This document shows positions 15,275 through 24,819 of a stretch of 64,000 nucleotides of DNA, piece after piece. Within the stretch, counting starts at the first letter, position 1, and each line of letters opens with the position of its first letter. The stretch covers positions 620,001 to 684,000 of the forward strand of contig CAVYRG010000001.1 of the NCBI GenBank assembly GCA_963770915.1, in the 5' to 3' direction. This stretch comes from PALSA-270 sp963770915 (lineage in GTDB: Bacteria; Acidobacteriota; Terriglobia; Terriglobales; Acidobacteriaceae). A program made the translations under genes and the position numbers. The notes beneath the pieces were generated by a model, which had not been told where the DNA came from, did no database searches, and saw only the letters and a program-made list of their open reading frames with translations.

Positions 15275-17931
15275 CACCGATGCTTCGCTTTCGAATCGAA
15301 CCGGTATCCTAGAGTGAACAGCCACTGATCGTAGTTTTGGGTCTGGCCGCGATTGATGGTGAATCCGCCCTCCATGAAATAACGAGGCCCGAAGGCAGCT
15401 TCAAAGTTTGCGTTCACGAAACGGGTACGGTCGCTCGCCGCCAGCGCGGAAGTGTAAGTTTGATCGCCGACTAAGATATCGAGCCGCATGCCGTCGGTCA
15501 CGTTGCGGCCCAGCGAGAACGACCGATACGAGCCATCCGCAAACGAGCTGTTGAACCGCGAGTAGTGCGCATCGGCGCGCAGCCCCCACCACGGCAGACG
15601 ATTGAACGTAAGTCCATAAAGCTGATTCAAGGCACTCTTTGCGTCGCCGGAGCGATTGCTGCGGCCAAGATTGGTATACACAAATACCTGCTTCACAACC
15701 TCGATCCGCGCCCCGGCGCTAGCTCCCTGGAATAGGTATTTGTCAAGCAATCCCGTGCCCACCAGGGTGGGATCGTAGGTAGGGATATCGCGCAGATAGT
15801 TGTGATTGAAATCCAGTTCGACGCGGGGCGTCACTTGCAGACGCACCGTCAGAAAATTGCGGCTGAGCCCAGGGCCGGGCGTCGGCACCGCGGGGTTTCC
15901 TCGCGGACTATCGGCCTGGAGGGAATCGTAGATCGATATGTATCGCTTATAGGAGAGGGTGTTCTCAAAAAACACGAAGGGCCGGTTGATCTGCCATTTT
16001 AGAGCGCTGATGCCCGCACCCGAAGTGCTGGTGTAGTGGAAATGATCATAATTTCCGCCTTCGAAGTTGATAAACGTGCCGGCGAGTCGCTGGTCTGGGT
16101 TGTAGGACCACGACGTGGGGTCAGGAGTAGATCCGGCGAACATGCCGACCGTCGCGCCTCCACCTAACTTCGCCCCGAAGTAGCCACCGTCAATGGTATC
16201 GAGGCTGGGGGCCCAGGGCAGATACAGGCGACCAATCCCCATAACCCAGCGGGAGTCAGGATTGTCGTAGAACATTCCCAAGTGATAAGTCCGGTTGATC
16301 AGGTCCTGCAACGTAGGCTGAGTCGCAGCGGAACTTTGGTGGAGCCGGCCACGCCAGTAGCCGCTGAGATTCCAGTGGCTGCCGTAGATACGCGTAATAT
16401 CAGCGCGTAGAACCATTCCAACGTCCGAGTTCGTCGAACTCGGAACGCCGTGGCTGAGCGTGCCCATGTAGTCGAGGCCAATGCGACCACGAGCGCGATT
16501 CACCGAAGGCTGGGGCGGCCGAGGCAATGCCTTTCGCACCTCTTCATCCATCGGATCGCCTTCGCTGAAGGCGATTACGATCGGGTAGTCGCGCGTTGCG
16601 CTCAGGGTGCGTTGCTGAATCAGCGCTTGTGCATCCGAGTTGGAGAGATAGGCCAAGTCGCCTTCCTTCACTGGGCGCTTGGGCGCGCGAATGTCGGTGA
16701 CGGCAGAAGTCTCGGCGACGGCAGTTACGTCCAGCTCCGCTACGACTCGCGGATCGGTGGGATCCGCGGCGGTACCCTGTTTTACCGGCAGATCGGTGTC
16801 TTTGACTTCGAGCTTCATTCCCTCCGCCAGCCCTGAACTCCGGCCGCCGTCCAGATACACCACGCCGTTCGCCACGAACCTGATTTTGAAAACTGTCTTT
16901 AGATTGGGATCAGTGGCCGGTAACGCGGGCACTGGTTGATCGCCGGTTTCCGGGGCCGCCGTTGGTTCGCTTGGTGCGGTCACAGGAGGTGTGGGCATTG
17001 CCGTTGTTGGTGTTGCGGCGGCTTGTGTTGGTTGCTGCACGCCGGATGAGCTGGCCGGTTGAATCTCGTGTGCCGTCGGAGTCGTAGGACGAACGGAATC
17101 CTTGGGCGCCAGTGCTGGGACTGCGTCCGTTGCAACCGTATTTGTTGCTGGTGCCGCCTGGGCTTCGGCCGCCTTTTGCAGCCCCTTCGCCACGGTGGTA
17201 GGCGCTTTGTCGAGTTCAGACGCAGGAGCGGAAGCAGTATTCGCTGCGGTTGGTCCGGAAGAGGTAGAGCGCGCTGTAGCTCCCCCGCTCGGTACAACCC
17301 CTGCCCCCGGCGTTCCCAGACTGGGGAAGACCGTGCCTTCCTGCAGGCTCCCACGGTTGGGATGAGAAGCCGCAGCTGCAGTCGTTTGGCCGGGGACTCG
17401 GTCCGGGGGCATGTCAGGTATCGGGCGATTCAGATCTTCGCTGCTTTCGGCAACTCGTCGGGAAGATGGTCTCCGGCCGAACGTCAGTAAAATCCCGTTG
17501 CTGCCTGCGGGCATAGCACCGCGGCCTAAACGAGTGGCTGAGCCGGCTGGCCGCCCGACGGCCAGGTTGATTTCCTTTCCGGCGAGCTGCAATTCGTAAA
17601 CGTGCGCGCCATCCAGGTCAACGACCAGCCGCATGACAGGCGGTTGCGAAGCATGCAGCCCGAAGCGCACGCCGCGAACTCCGTCGGCGTTCACGCTGAT
17701 GCGCCCCTGCTTCGCCCCCGCGGTTGTATTAGGAAAATCCAAAATCAACCGGTCCGGGCTCGTAGTCGTCAGGACAGAGGGCCGCACGGAATCGCTCAAA
17801 GACACTTCAATCTGAATGCCCTGCTCCGTCCGGGTCACCTTGACCCGTTTCAAGCTCGCAGGTGCACCCTGGCCCCTCGCACACGACACCATAAGGAGCA
17901 AGCAGGCGAATTGTCGCAACGCTGCCTTCAT
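15274..17931 (-). CDS. AMIN-domain protein fused to an outer-membrane beta-barrel
   Basis: This is an 885-residue protein. Residues 1-20 form a signal peptide. Residues ~28-125 match an AMIN domain (RVKVTRTEQGIQIEVSLSD, then LILDFPNTTAG, then GVRFGLHASQPPVMRLVVDL), a peptidoglycan-associated module known from AmiC and secretins. A long Ala/Pro/Thr-rich linker follows (~200-345), then a compact domain (VFKIRFVANGVVYLDGGRSSGL, ~350-420). The last ~400 residues are aromatic beta-strand repeats typical of a porin, ending near FTLGYRFDSKAKHR. This would anchor a barrel to the cell wall. It lies directly after the 34-heme cytochrome (61 bp), so it is the best candidate in this operon for the outer-membrane channel through which heme chains pass. 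That role is inference. Confidence 0.75.
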   Translation of the reverse strand: MKAALRQFACLLLMVSCARGQGAPASLKRVKVTRTEQGIQIEVSLSDSVRPSVLTTTSPDRLILDFPNTTAGAKQGRISVNADGVRGVRFGLHASQPPVMRLVVDLDGAHVYELQLAGKEINLAVGRPAGSATRLGRGAMPAGSNGILLTFGRRPSSRRVAESSEDLNRPIPDMPPDRVPGQTTAAAASHPNRGSLQEGTVFPSLGTPGAGVVPSGGATARSTSSGPTAANTASAPASELDKAPTTVAKGLQKAAEAQAAPATNTVATDAVPALAPKDSVRPTTPTAHEIQPASSSGVQQPTQAAATPTTAMPTPPVTAPSEPTAAPETGDQPVPALPATDPNLKTVFKIRFVANGVVYLDGGRSSGLAEGMKLEVKDTDLPVKQGTAADPTDPRVVAELDVTAVAETSAVTDIRAPKRPVKEGDLAYLSNSDAQALIQQRTLSATRDYPIVIAFSEGDPMDEEVRKALPRPPQPSVNRARGRIGLDYMGTLSHGVPSSTNSDVGMVLRADITRIYGSHWNLSGYWRGRLHQSSAATQPTLQDLINRTYHLGMFYDNPDSRWVMGIGRLYLPWAPSLDTIDGGYFGAKLGGGATVGMFAGSTPDPTSWSYNPDQRLAGTFINFEGGNYDHFHYTSTSGAGISALKWQINRPFVFFENTLSYKRYISIYDSLQADSPRGNPAVPTPGPGLSRNFLTVRLQVTPRVELDFNHNYLRDIPTYDPTLVGTGLLDKYLFQGASAGARIEVVKQVFVYTNLGRSNRSGDAKSALNQLYGLTFNRLPWWGLRADAHYSRFNSSFADGSYRSFSLGRNVTDGMRLDILVGDQTYTSALAASDRTRFVNANFEAAFGPRYFMEGGFTINRGQTQNYDQWLFTLGYRFDSKAKHR

Positions 17932-17992
17932 CGGATGTAGTCACTCGGTGCGCTCTCCCCAGAACGGCCAGGAATTCTTTTGCTGCTCCCGC

Positions 17993-20542
17993 CTAGCCTC
18001 CTTGCCCGTTTTGGTGACACTGGTAGCAGTTCGGACTGGAGTACACGTAGTTGCGCACGCCGTTGTGATTGTTGTCCGTCTGGGTCTTGGCGTGGCAGTT
18101 GGTGCATTGAAAGACGGAGTAGTCCGACGAATTGGTATGGCAGGTTGCGCAGACTCCGTTGGCTCCGCCATGGTTGGTCGGGAACCACGTGTGATTGAAG
18201 GTCGCGCCCGTCCAGGCGGTCGTGCTATGGCAAGTCGCGCAGGTAGTCGGGAAACCGGCCGCAGCATGATTGGGGTTGGTCGTACCCTGATAATCCGCCT
18301 TATGGCAGGAGTAGCAGTCCGTCGGCACGGTGGTGTAGTTGTTGTTCACGTGGCAACTGGCGCAGGCCACGGTGGTGTGAGCGCCGGTGAGCGGGAACGC
18401 CGTATTGTTGTGGTTGAAGCTGGAAGGAATCCACGCTGTGGTGTTGTGGCAAACCTCGCATTGCTGCGGGTAGCCCGCCTGCACGTGGTTGGGATTCGTG
18501 GTTCCGTTGAAATCAGTCAGGTGGCAGGACACGCAGGCAGTGCTGGTCAGGTTGTAGTTGCCGTTGACGTGGCATTGCGCGCATTGCAAGCCGGTGTGGG
18601 CGCCGGTCAGCGGGAACCCGGTGGTGGAGTGATCGAACGTCGCCCCGTTCCATGTCGAGGTGCTGTGGCATGAGTCGCAAGTTTGCGGGAAGCCCGCCTG
18701 CGCGTGATTCGGGTTGGTTGTGCCCTGGAAGTCCGCCAAGTGGCAGGAGACGCAAGCTCCCGTGGTCAGACTGTAGTTCCCGTTCACGTGGCATTGCGAG
18801 CACTGCAAGGGAACGTGCGCTCCGGTCAAAGCAAATCCGGTGGTGGCGTGGTTGAAGCTCGCGTTCCAGTCGGTGGTGGAATGGCAACTTTGACAAGTCT
18901 CCGGGAAACCCGCCTGCACGTGGTTCGGGTTGGTTGTGCCCTGAAAATCTTTCAGGTGGCATGCCACGCACGAGGTATCGGTCAGGTTGTAGTTGTTGTT
19001 AATGTGGCACTGCGAACACTGCAGGGGCATGTGTGCGCCAGTGAGCGCGAAGCCGGTCGTCGCATGATCGAATGTCGCATTCCAGTTGGTGGTGGAATGG
19101 CAGGTTTGACAAGTCTGCGGAAAGCCCGCCTGCACGTGGTTCGGGTTGGTCGCGCCCTGGAAATCCGTCAAATGGCAAGACACACACGAGGCATCAGTCA
19201 AGTTGTAGTTGTTGTTGATGTGGCACTGCGCGCAGGACAAAGAAGTATGCGCCCCGGTCAGCGGGAACCCGGTGTTGTTGTGGTCGAAGGTGGCGCTTGA
19301 CCACGATGTCGTGCTGTGACAAGTCTGGCAGGTTTGAGCGAACCCCGCCTGCACGTGATTCGGGTTCGTGGTTCCTTGGTAGTCCTTCAAATGGCAGGAC
19401 ACGCAGGAAGTGTCGCTGATGTTGTAGTTGTTGTTGACATGGCACTGCGAGCATTGCAAGGGAACGTGCGCGCCGGTCAACGGAAACCCTGTTTGGCTGT
19501 GATCAAAGCTGGCGTTGGCCCATGAGGCCGTCGTGTGACAGGTGGCGCAGGTTGTGGGCATTCCCGCTTGCACATGGTTCGGATTCGTCGTTCCCTGGTA
19601 GTCCTTCATGTGACAGGACGCGCAGTCTGTGGGTGTGCCGGCGAACTGTCCGTTCACGTGGCACAGGTTGCAAGCCACCGTCACGTGGGCGCCGGTCAGC
19701 GGAAACTTGGTAAAGGTGTTGTGGTCGAAGGTAGCGGGCGACCACGCAGAGGTGTTGTGGCAAGTCTGGCACGTCTGCGGGAAGGCGGCTTGTATGTGGT
19801 TCGGATTCGTCGTGCTCTGGAAATCAGGCAAATGGCAGCCCACGCAAGTGGCCGGCGTCCCGGCAAATTTTCCGCCCACGTGGCAGGCCACGCAGTCGAG
19901 GCTGGCGTGGGCGCCGGTCAAGGCAAAACCCGTCTGCTTCAAGTGATCGAATTGCGCGCCCAACCAGCTGTTGAAGCTGTGGCATTGCTCGCAGGTAGTG
20001 GGGAAGCTGCTAGTCACGTGGTTCGGCTGGGCGTTCTGGTAGTCCTTGGCGTGGCAGGCATAGCACTGCGTTGGCAGACCCTGGAACTGCCCCGTGGCCG
20101 CGCCCTTGTGGCACGACTCGCAATCGAGGGCGGCGTGCGCACCGATCAAAGGAAACCGGTTCTGATGCTGGTTAATCTGTTGTACCGAAACCTGCCATCC
20201 CTTCACCGAGTGGCACTGCTCACAAGACGCTCCGAATTGCCGCCTATGGATGTCGGCATGGCAGTCGGCACACTTTGTGCCGACATTGGTGAACACCGGC
20301 TTGACGTGACATTGCGTGCAGGCCACGCCTTCATGCATGCCGCGTAGCGGGTAGCGGGTCTGGTTGTGGTCAAATTCCGGCTTGTTCCGAATTGGCTTCC
20401 AGCCGCTCAGCGTGTGACAACTTTGGCAGGGGACGTTAAGCGGACCGTGGGGGCTGTGCGTTATGGTGCCGCGCTGCGGCTGAGCGGCAAACAGCTGCGT
20501 CGCCAACAGCAGCAACCCAATCCCGATACCAAATCGGAACAT
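17993..20542 (-). CDS. 34-heme repeat cytochrome c
   Basis: Start chosen at the ATG complementary to 20540-20542 (849 aa), because it begins the signal peptide MFRFGIGIGLLLLATQLFAA; a TTG at 20560 is also possible. I count 34 CxxCH motifs. From about residue 165 onward the protein is a tandem array of ~72-73-residue units, each with three CxxCH and three extra conserved histidines (NPNH, FDH and TGAH). This is what bis-His ligation of three hemes per unit would need. The last unit is truncated and followed by a four-heme tail. No membrane anchor is present after the signal, so it is periplasmic or extracellular. Neighbours are a 23-heme relative upstream and an AMIN barrel downstream. The function is inferred as long-range electron conduction. 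Confidence 0.93.
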   Translation of the reverse strand: MFRFGIGIGLLLLATQLFAAQPQRGTITHSPHGPLNVPCQSCHTLSGWKPIRNKPEFDHNQTRYPLRGMHEGVACTQCHVKPVFTNVGTKCADCHADIHRRQFGASCEQCHSVKGWQVSVQQINQHQNRFPLIGAHAALDCESCHKGAATGQFQGLPTQCYACHAKDYQNAQPNHVTSSFPTTCEQCHSFNSWLGAQFDHLKQTGFALTGAHASLDCVACHVGGKFAGTPATCVGCHLPDFQSTTNPNHIQAAFPQTCQTCHNTSAWSPATFDHNTFTKFPLTGAHVTVACNLCHVNGQFAGTPTDCASCHMKDYQGTTNPNHVQAGMPTTCATCHTTASWANASFDHSQTGFPLTGAHVPLQCSQCHVNNNYNISDTSCVSCHLKDYQGTTNPNHVQAGFAQTCQTCHSTTSWSSATFDHNNTGFPLTGAHTSLSCAQCHINNNYNLTDASCVSCHLTDFQGATNPNHVQAGFPQTCQTCHSTTNWNATFDHATTGFALTGAHMPLQCSQCHINNNYNLTDTSCVACHLKDFQGTTNPNHVQAGFPETCQSCHSTTDWNASFNHATTGFALTGAHVPLQCSQCHVNGNYSLTTGACVSCHLADFQGTTNPNHAQAGFPQTCDSCHSTSTWNGATFDHSTTGFPLTGAHTGLQCAQCHVNGNYNLTSTACVSCHLTDFNGTTNPNHVQAGYPQQCEVCHNTTAWIPSSFNHNNTAFPLTGAHTTVACASCHVNNNYTTVPTDCYSCHKADYQGTTNPNHAAAGFPTTCATCHSTTAWTGATFNHTWFPTNHGGANGVCATCHTNSSDYSVFQCTNCHAKTQTDNNHNGVRNYVYSSPNCYQCHQNGQGG
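18250..20030 (-). repeat. Tandem ~216-219 bp coding repeats of the 34-heme cytochrome
   Basis: About eight to nine copies of a ~216-219 bp unit, recognisable from the recurring NPNH codons (plus-strand forms like cacgtggttcgggttggt) near 18262, 18485, 18702, 18918, 19134, 19356, 19575, 19795 and 20016. The central copies are nearly identical over tens of bases, so the array probably grew by unequal recombination. Copy number may vary among strains, and short-read assembly could have collapsed some units. Confidence 0.9.
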
Positions 20543-20868
20543 AGAGGCCACGCGTCTCAACCTGATACTAAGTTTCGGCCAGTAAACGGCTTAGACGAAT
20601 GGTGGCAACTAAAGAAATGTTTGCCTTTGCCCCAATTGCGGTCTGGCTTGCTCGCTAGGCTAACGTCTCGCTAAGATCAGAAAAAGTTACTTAAGAGCGT
20701 GACCGATTGTACGATGCAAGCCGTCTCCAAAAAGCTCGCCAAAGGTGCACGTCATGTACTTCTGAGTGGGAAAAGAGTGATTACCGAACCCGTCCGCTCC
20801 TTGGAGGGGAGGGATTCTGACCTGCTTGCCGTCGATCCAGCCATCAAGAAAACACGGACAAGCCTTAT
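20543..20868. other. Intergenic region between the two large cytochrome genes
   Basis: About 326 bp upstream of the 34-heme gene and downstream of the 23-heme gene. A possible secondary promoter region. Two direct copies of CTCGCTA occur at 20651-20675. No supported gene was seen. Confidence 0.4.
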
Positions 20869-22869
20869 TCAGGAGCCTGGCGCGGTTGGGGTGTGGCACT
20901 CGGCGCATTCTTTGGGAGTGGGCTTATAAAAGAGGACTTGCCTGCCCTCCACGGCTCTCCTGACCGTATGGCAGTCTTCGCAGGCTACGTTTTCGTGAAC
21001 CCCGCGCAGCGAGAAGGTCGTCCGCTTCTCGTGATCGAATAAGGACGGTTTCCACTTGGCGGTATTGTGGCAGTCCACGCAGAAAGTCACGCCGTTCTTC
21101 GCGAACTGCTTGCCGTGCACGTCTTCGTGGCACTCTTCACATTTCGTCGGAGCCGAGGTGAAGTCCGCGCTGCTCAGCTTGGTTCCCAGATTCGGCGGCT
21201 TATGGCAATCAATGCAGGCGGTGGCTCGGTGCGTCCCGAGCAAGGGGAACGAGGTCTGGTTGTGATCGAATGCTGCCAGATCTTTCCACGACTGGGTTGA
21301 GTGGCAAGCCTGACAACCCTGGGGTTTTCCGTCTTTTCCTCTTCGCAGCATCCTCGAATCAAACTGACCATTGTGGGGATCCTGATGACAACTGGCGCAA
21401 GACAGATTCTGCCAGTGGAACTGCTCGGTCGGCTTCGGTGCGAATGCCGCGGATTGTTTGTGGCAGTCGGAGCAAGGGACGGCAAGATGGCCGCCGGTTA
21501 AGACGAATCGCGTTTGCTCATGCTCGTCCAGTGTAAACGTGGAAGGATGGTAGCCGTCCACGGTGTGACAACGCTCGCAGGCGTTCAGGTACGGCGCACC
21601 GGCGAACTGGCCAGCATGCTCGTCGCGATGGCAATCCGTGCAATGCTGGAATTTGATCTTGTAGAGCGTGTCCTTCCCTTTGGGAATATGGCACTGTGCG
21701 CACTCCAACTTCGCGTGCCCGCCCAGCAACGGATATTTGGTTTCGGAATGTTCCGGGACTCCAAACTTTGAAGGTTTGAACCCATCCACCGTGTGACATG
21801 AAGCGCACTCGCCTTTGTCGGGCCGGTCGGCGAATTGCCCGCCGTGGGGATCGGGTCTATGGCAGTCCATGCATTGTGCAAACTGGAGCGGCTTCTTGAA
21901 GTCGCCGCCCTCGTGGCACTGGGTGCATCCGACTTCGAGATGTTTGCCCAAAAGCGAAAACTTGGTTTTGCTGTGGTCAAAACTCTCGTTCAATCTGGCG
22001 GTGGAAACTCTCTTCCAGCCGCTGGTGTTATGGCAAGTCTGGCAAGTCTGCGCAAAGCTGCCCCGGTGGGGATCGGCGTGACAGTCCGAACATTGGCCGA
22101 ACGCGATGCCGGCATAGCGAGGCTGCCGGTCCGGCCCGGGCGTGTGGCACTTCTCGCACGCTACCTCGGCGTGCAAGCCGGTTAACGGATAACGCGTCTG
22201 TGAATGATCAAACTTGCCGACGGTCACGGCCTTCCAATCTTCGTAGTTGTGGCATTGCAGACAGTTCTGCCCCAGGCGGCCATGGTGATGATCCTCATGG
22301 CAGGTGACGCAGGCCGGCGAGACTCCCAGGTAAGTTTTGCTGAGGTCTTTGATCTTGATGGTTGCGCGCTCACTCGACGAGATGTGCTCTGGATTATGGC
22401 ATTTCACACAAGCTAAGCCCGCGTGCTTGCCTTGGAGGGCGTAGCCGGTCTGCTTGTGATCGAAGGTCGTGAGGTCCCACTTGATCAGCGGAAAATCTTC
22501 CCCGTTATGCTCCGAGTGGCAGCGGGCGCATTGCTGACCGGGCCCGGGCTGAATGTTGTACGTAGCATGCAGGCCTTTGTGTGCGGCGATCCGCGAGGCA
22601 ATTTCTGTATGGCACGACAAACAGCGGAACGCCGGCTCGCCACGCGTGAACTCATGGCACGACGTGCAATTCGTGGTGCCGGTCAGGAATTGATGGGGCC
22701 GAGCCAGCGGGCCGGGGGAAATTTGCGCAGCGGCCGGAGCAGCCAAAATCCAACTCACCGCTAGCCCAACCGTCGCAACTCGAACCAGCCAGGAAATGCG
22801 GAATAGAGAACGGGACAAACCGCCAGAACGGAGAACTCTGGGACCGACGACGCTTGAATTTCTCGACAA
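20869..22869 (-). CDS. 23-heme cytochrome c
   Basis: This is a 666-residue protein with a long n-region followed by a hydrophobic signal ending in APAAAQ (~residue 49). I count 23 CxxCH motifs. Seven segments follow the pattern FDHxxTxFxLxGxHxxxxCxxCH (for example FDHSQTRYPLTGLHAEVACEKCH), the same FDH/G-x-H signature as in the 34-heme protein, so the two share an ancestor. Here the units are more diverged and less regular. Conserved non-CxxCH histidines suit bis-His ligation. It lies upstream of the 34-heme gene in the same operon and could be its periplasmic partner. No membrane helix follows the signal peptide. Confidence 0.93.
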   Translation of the reverse strand: MSRNSSVVGPRVLRSGGLSRSLFRISWLVRVATVGLAVSWILAAPAAAQISPGPLARPHQFLTGTTNCTSCHEFTRGEPAFRCLSCHTEIASRIAAHKGLHATYNIQPGPGQQCARCHSEHNGEDFPLIKWDLTTFDHKQTGYALQGKHAGLACVKCHNPEHISSSERATIKIKDLSKTYLGVSPACVTCHEDHHHGRLGQNCLQCHNYEDWKAVTVGKFDHSQTRYPLTGLHAEVACEKCHTPGPDRQPRYAGIAFGQCSDCHADPHRGSFAQTCQTCHNTSGWKRVSTARLNESFDHSKTKFSLLGKHLEVGCTQCHEGGDFKKPLQFAQCMDCHRPDPHGGQFADRPDKGECASCHTVDGFKPSKFGVPEHSETKYPLLGGHAKLECAQCHIPKGKDTLYKIKFQHCTDCHRDEHAGQFAGAPYLNACERCHTVDGYHPSTFTLDEHEQTRFVLTGGHLAVPCSDCHKQSAAFAPKPTEQFHWQNLSCASCHQDPHNGQFDSRMLRRGKDGKPQGCQACHSTQSWKDLAAFDHNQTSFPLLGTHRATACIDCHKPPNLGTKLSSADFTSAPTKCEECHEDVHGKQFAKNGVTFCVDCHNTAKWKPSLFDHEKRTTFSLRGVHENVACEDCHTVRRAVEGRQVLFYKPTPKECAECHTPTAPGS

Positions 22870-23009
22870 GTGAGACCCGTTGGCTTAGCGGCTCAACTTC
22901 TCTTGCAGCACGCATTTTGACGACCAGAGTGGTGCGAGTCTAGCACACAAGCCAGAGTGCAAAAATTACGAAGGTGCAAGGCGCTTGTTTTGACGCCAGG
23001 ATCACAGAA

Positions 23010-24350
23010 TTAGGATTTCATGTCGCGCTTGACAGCTCGTTCCAGAGTCTGCTCGAGGGCAGCTCTTGCCTTGGCATACTCTTCGTCGGAGAGCCCGCCC
23101 TGCTTGTGCTCCACCTCAAGCTGGAACAATTCGTCTTTCAAAGCTTCGAACAGCAAGCCTGAACGAACTGCAGGTCGAGCGTCTGGTTCAGCCTGAGAGG
23201 TTGGGGTGAAAACGGCGAGTGTAGCCGGTGTGTCCACTGCGGGCGCGGCGACACCTGTCGCAGTAGCGATCCTCGGGCGTCGGTAAACAAAAATCGCCAT
23301 CGCCGCGAGCACGATCGCGAAGCCGCCCAAAATAAACCAGCGATACGACTGGAGCGGATCCGGTTCGCTCTCCGGCGAACCGAGTCCCCCACCGGGCGAC
23401 GAGCCGGAATTGGCCATGACCGCTCCTGCCTGGGCACCGCCAGTTGCGGAACCTCCGCTGGCGGGTAACGTCCCAGTCCCCGAAATCCGGAAGGCCAGCG
23501 ACTGTCCGGCTTGGGTGTTGGTGGCAATCTGCACCAAAGCGCTTGACTGGCTGGGATCCTGCACCGACTGGAAACTGCTCCCTGATTGCGAGGTGAAATG
23601 CATGCTCTTGGGAAGCATCACCACAAAATGTTCAGCGGCGTAAATCGGCTTGGGATCGATGGTGGCCGATCCGTTATACGGCATGTGGAACCCAACCTGA
23701 AATTCGGTTTGGCCCGGGCGTAAGGGGAAGATAAAAGCGTAGCGGTTTTTTTCTTTCTCGGGCACCGGGGCCGAATTAACCGGCTGTCCATTGGCCGTCT
23801 TCGCCATCCCGCTGTCGATCTGCGCTCCGTCCGGAAGATAGAACTCGAAGTTCTGATCATTCATTTGCGTGCGCGGCGGGTTGGAGCTGTTGTCGAGCGC
23901 GAAGCGTCGAGTTGCCAGCAGCGAGCCGCTTTCCGCCTGCAGTCGTATAACGTCGGCGGTTACCTTCAGTTCCTCGATCTTCCTGGCGACGTCAAATACC
24001 TGCATGTCCACCGACGTGGTTCCCGGAGGCGCCATGCGATGGTAGGGCACTCCCTGGTGAATCGCGCGTATGAGATAAGGCGCGCGGGGATCGTCTCCTT
24101 TCAGAGTGAAACCACCCCTGGCGTCCGTCTTCGCGCGGGCCACTTCGTCCATGCCCTGAGCCAGTTTGATCAGAATCACTTCATCACCGGCGGCGGGCGT
24201 GTTGGTCGTCGAGTTGGTAACAACACCGGTTATGGTTTGCGCCGTGGCCGGGAGGCTGATCGCGCAAAGCAGAAACAGACCACACAAACGCGATGTTGCC
24301 GGTTGGCGCCACCAACAATTGCTCCGATGTCCAAAATAAAAGTCGCCCAT
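23010..24350 (-). CDS. Carboxypeptidase-regulatory-domain membrane protein
   Basis: This is a 446-residue protein. A signal sequence with a long basic n-region (residues ~1-38) precedes a carboxypeptidase-regulatory-like beta-sandwich (QTITGVVTNSTTNTPAAGDEV, then TDARGGFTLKGDDPRAPYLI; ~38-115). The middle holds further beta-rich sequence and a Gly/Ser-rich linker. One membrane helix lies near residues 338-358 (WFILGGFAIVLAAMAIFVYRR). The cytoplasmic tail ends in a coiled segment (LFEALKDELFQLEVEHKQGGLSDEEYAKAR) resembling SHOCT-like or c-type-cytochrome-maturation-associated tails. It is the first gene of the multiheme operon, 140 bp upstream of the 23-heme cytochrome. A role in assembling or anchoring the cytochromes is possible but not shown. 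Confidence 0.75.
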   Translation of the reverse strand: MGDFYFGHRSNCWWRQPATSRLCGLFLLCAISLPATAQTITGVVTNSTTNTPAAGDEVILIKLAQGMDEVARAKTDARGGFTLKGDDPRAPYLIRAIHQGVPYHRMAPPGTTSVDMQVFDVARKIEELKVTADVIRLQAESGSLLATRRFALDNSSNPPRTQMNDQNFEFYLPDGAQIDSGMAKTANGQPVNSAPVPEKEKNRYAFIFPLRPGQTEFQVGFHMPYNGSATIDPKPIYAAEHFVVMLPKSMHFTSQSGSSFQSVQDPSQSSALVQIATNTQAGQSLAFRISGTGTLPASGGSATGGAQAGAVMANSGSSPGGGLGSPESEPDPLQSYRWFILGGFAIVLAAMAIFVYRRPRIATATGVAAPAVDTPATLAVFTPTSQAEPDARPAVRSGLLFEALKDELFQLEVEHKQGGLSDEEYAKARAALEQTLERAVKRDMKS

Positions 24351-24819
24351 AGGACCTCAAGACGGGGCTCTTTCGTGAGCATATTGTCCCCGAATACTTG
24401 GAGCGCAAGCTCTCTCGCAAGCATAACCTATTCAAAGTAGAGGAGGAGAGGAAGATGCTGGGTTAGTTCGGTGTTGCTACTTTTAAGCCACGGGTAGGTT
24501 GTGTCAAATGCCACGTGGATTAAGCGAAGCAGCCCTGTCGCGTTCATCTACTTGCTGATCCTGTACGGGCGAGGGCGAGATCGTTACGGTCGTTCGCGAT
24601 GCGAGCTTCGACTACCAGGTGGGCCGCGGTTCGTTGGTCTGTTTATAAATCTGTTACTTACATTGTCACAAAGTGTTGGAGCGCTCTGGTCTCGCATAGA
24701 GTGACTCAATCGTTCGTTGATGCAATATCGTTGTCCGCGGCTGCTTTTGCCGAGTGCTGCTGCAAGAGAGCCAGGGCTTAATCGCGAGATCGTGATACAT
24801 CGCGTAAGATGCTCCATTT
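24351..24819. other. Non-coding region, nothing recognised
   Basis: About 470 bp upstream of the multiheme operon; it must contain that operon's promoter. No supported gene was seen in either direction. Confidence 0.4.

Noticed and set aside
18683..20347. Long plus-strand frames over the 34-heme cytochrome and apparent repeat array
   Set aside because: They mirror the tandem coding repeats. The ~217 bp units are coding on the minus strand, with no CRISPR-like short repeats or unique spacers.
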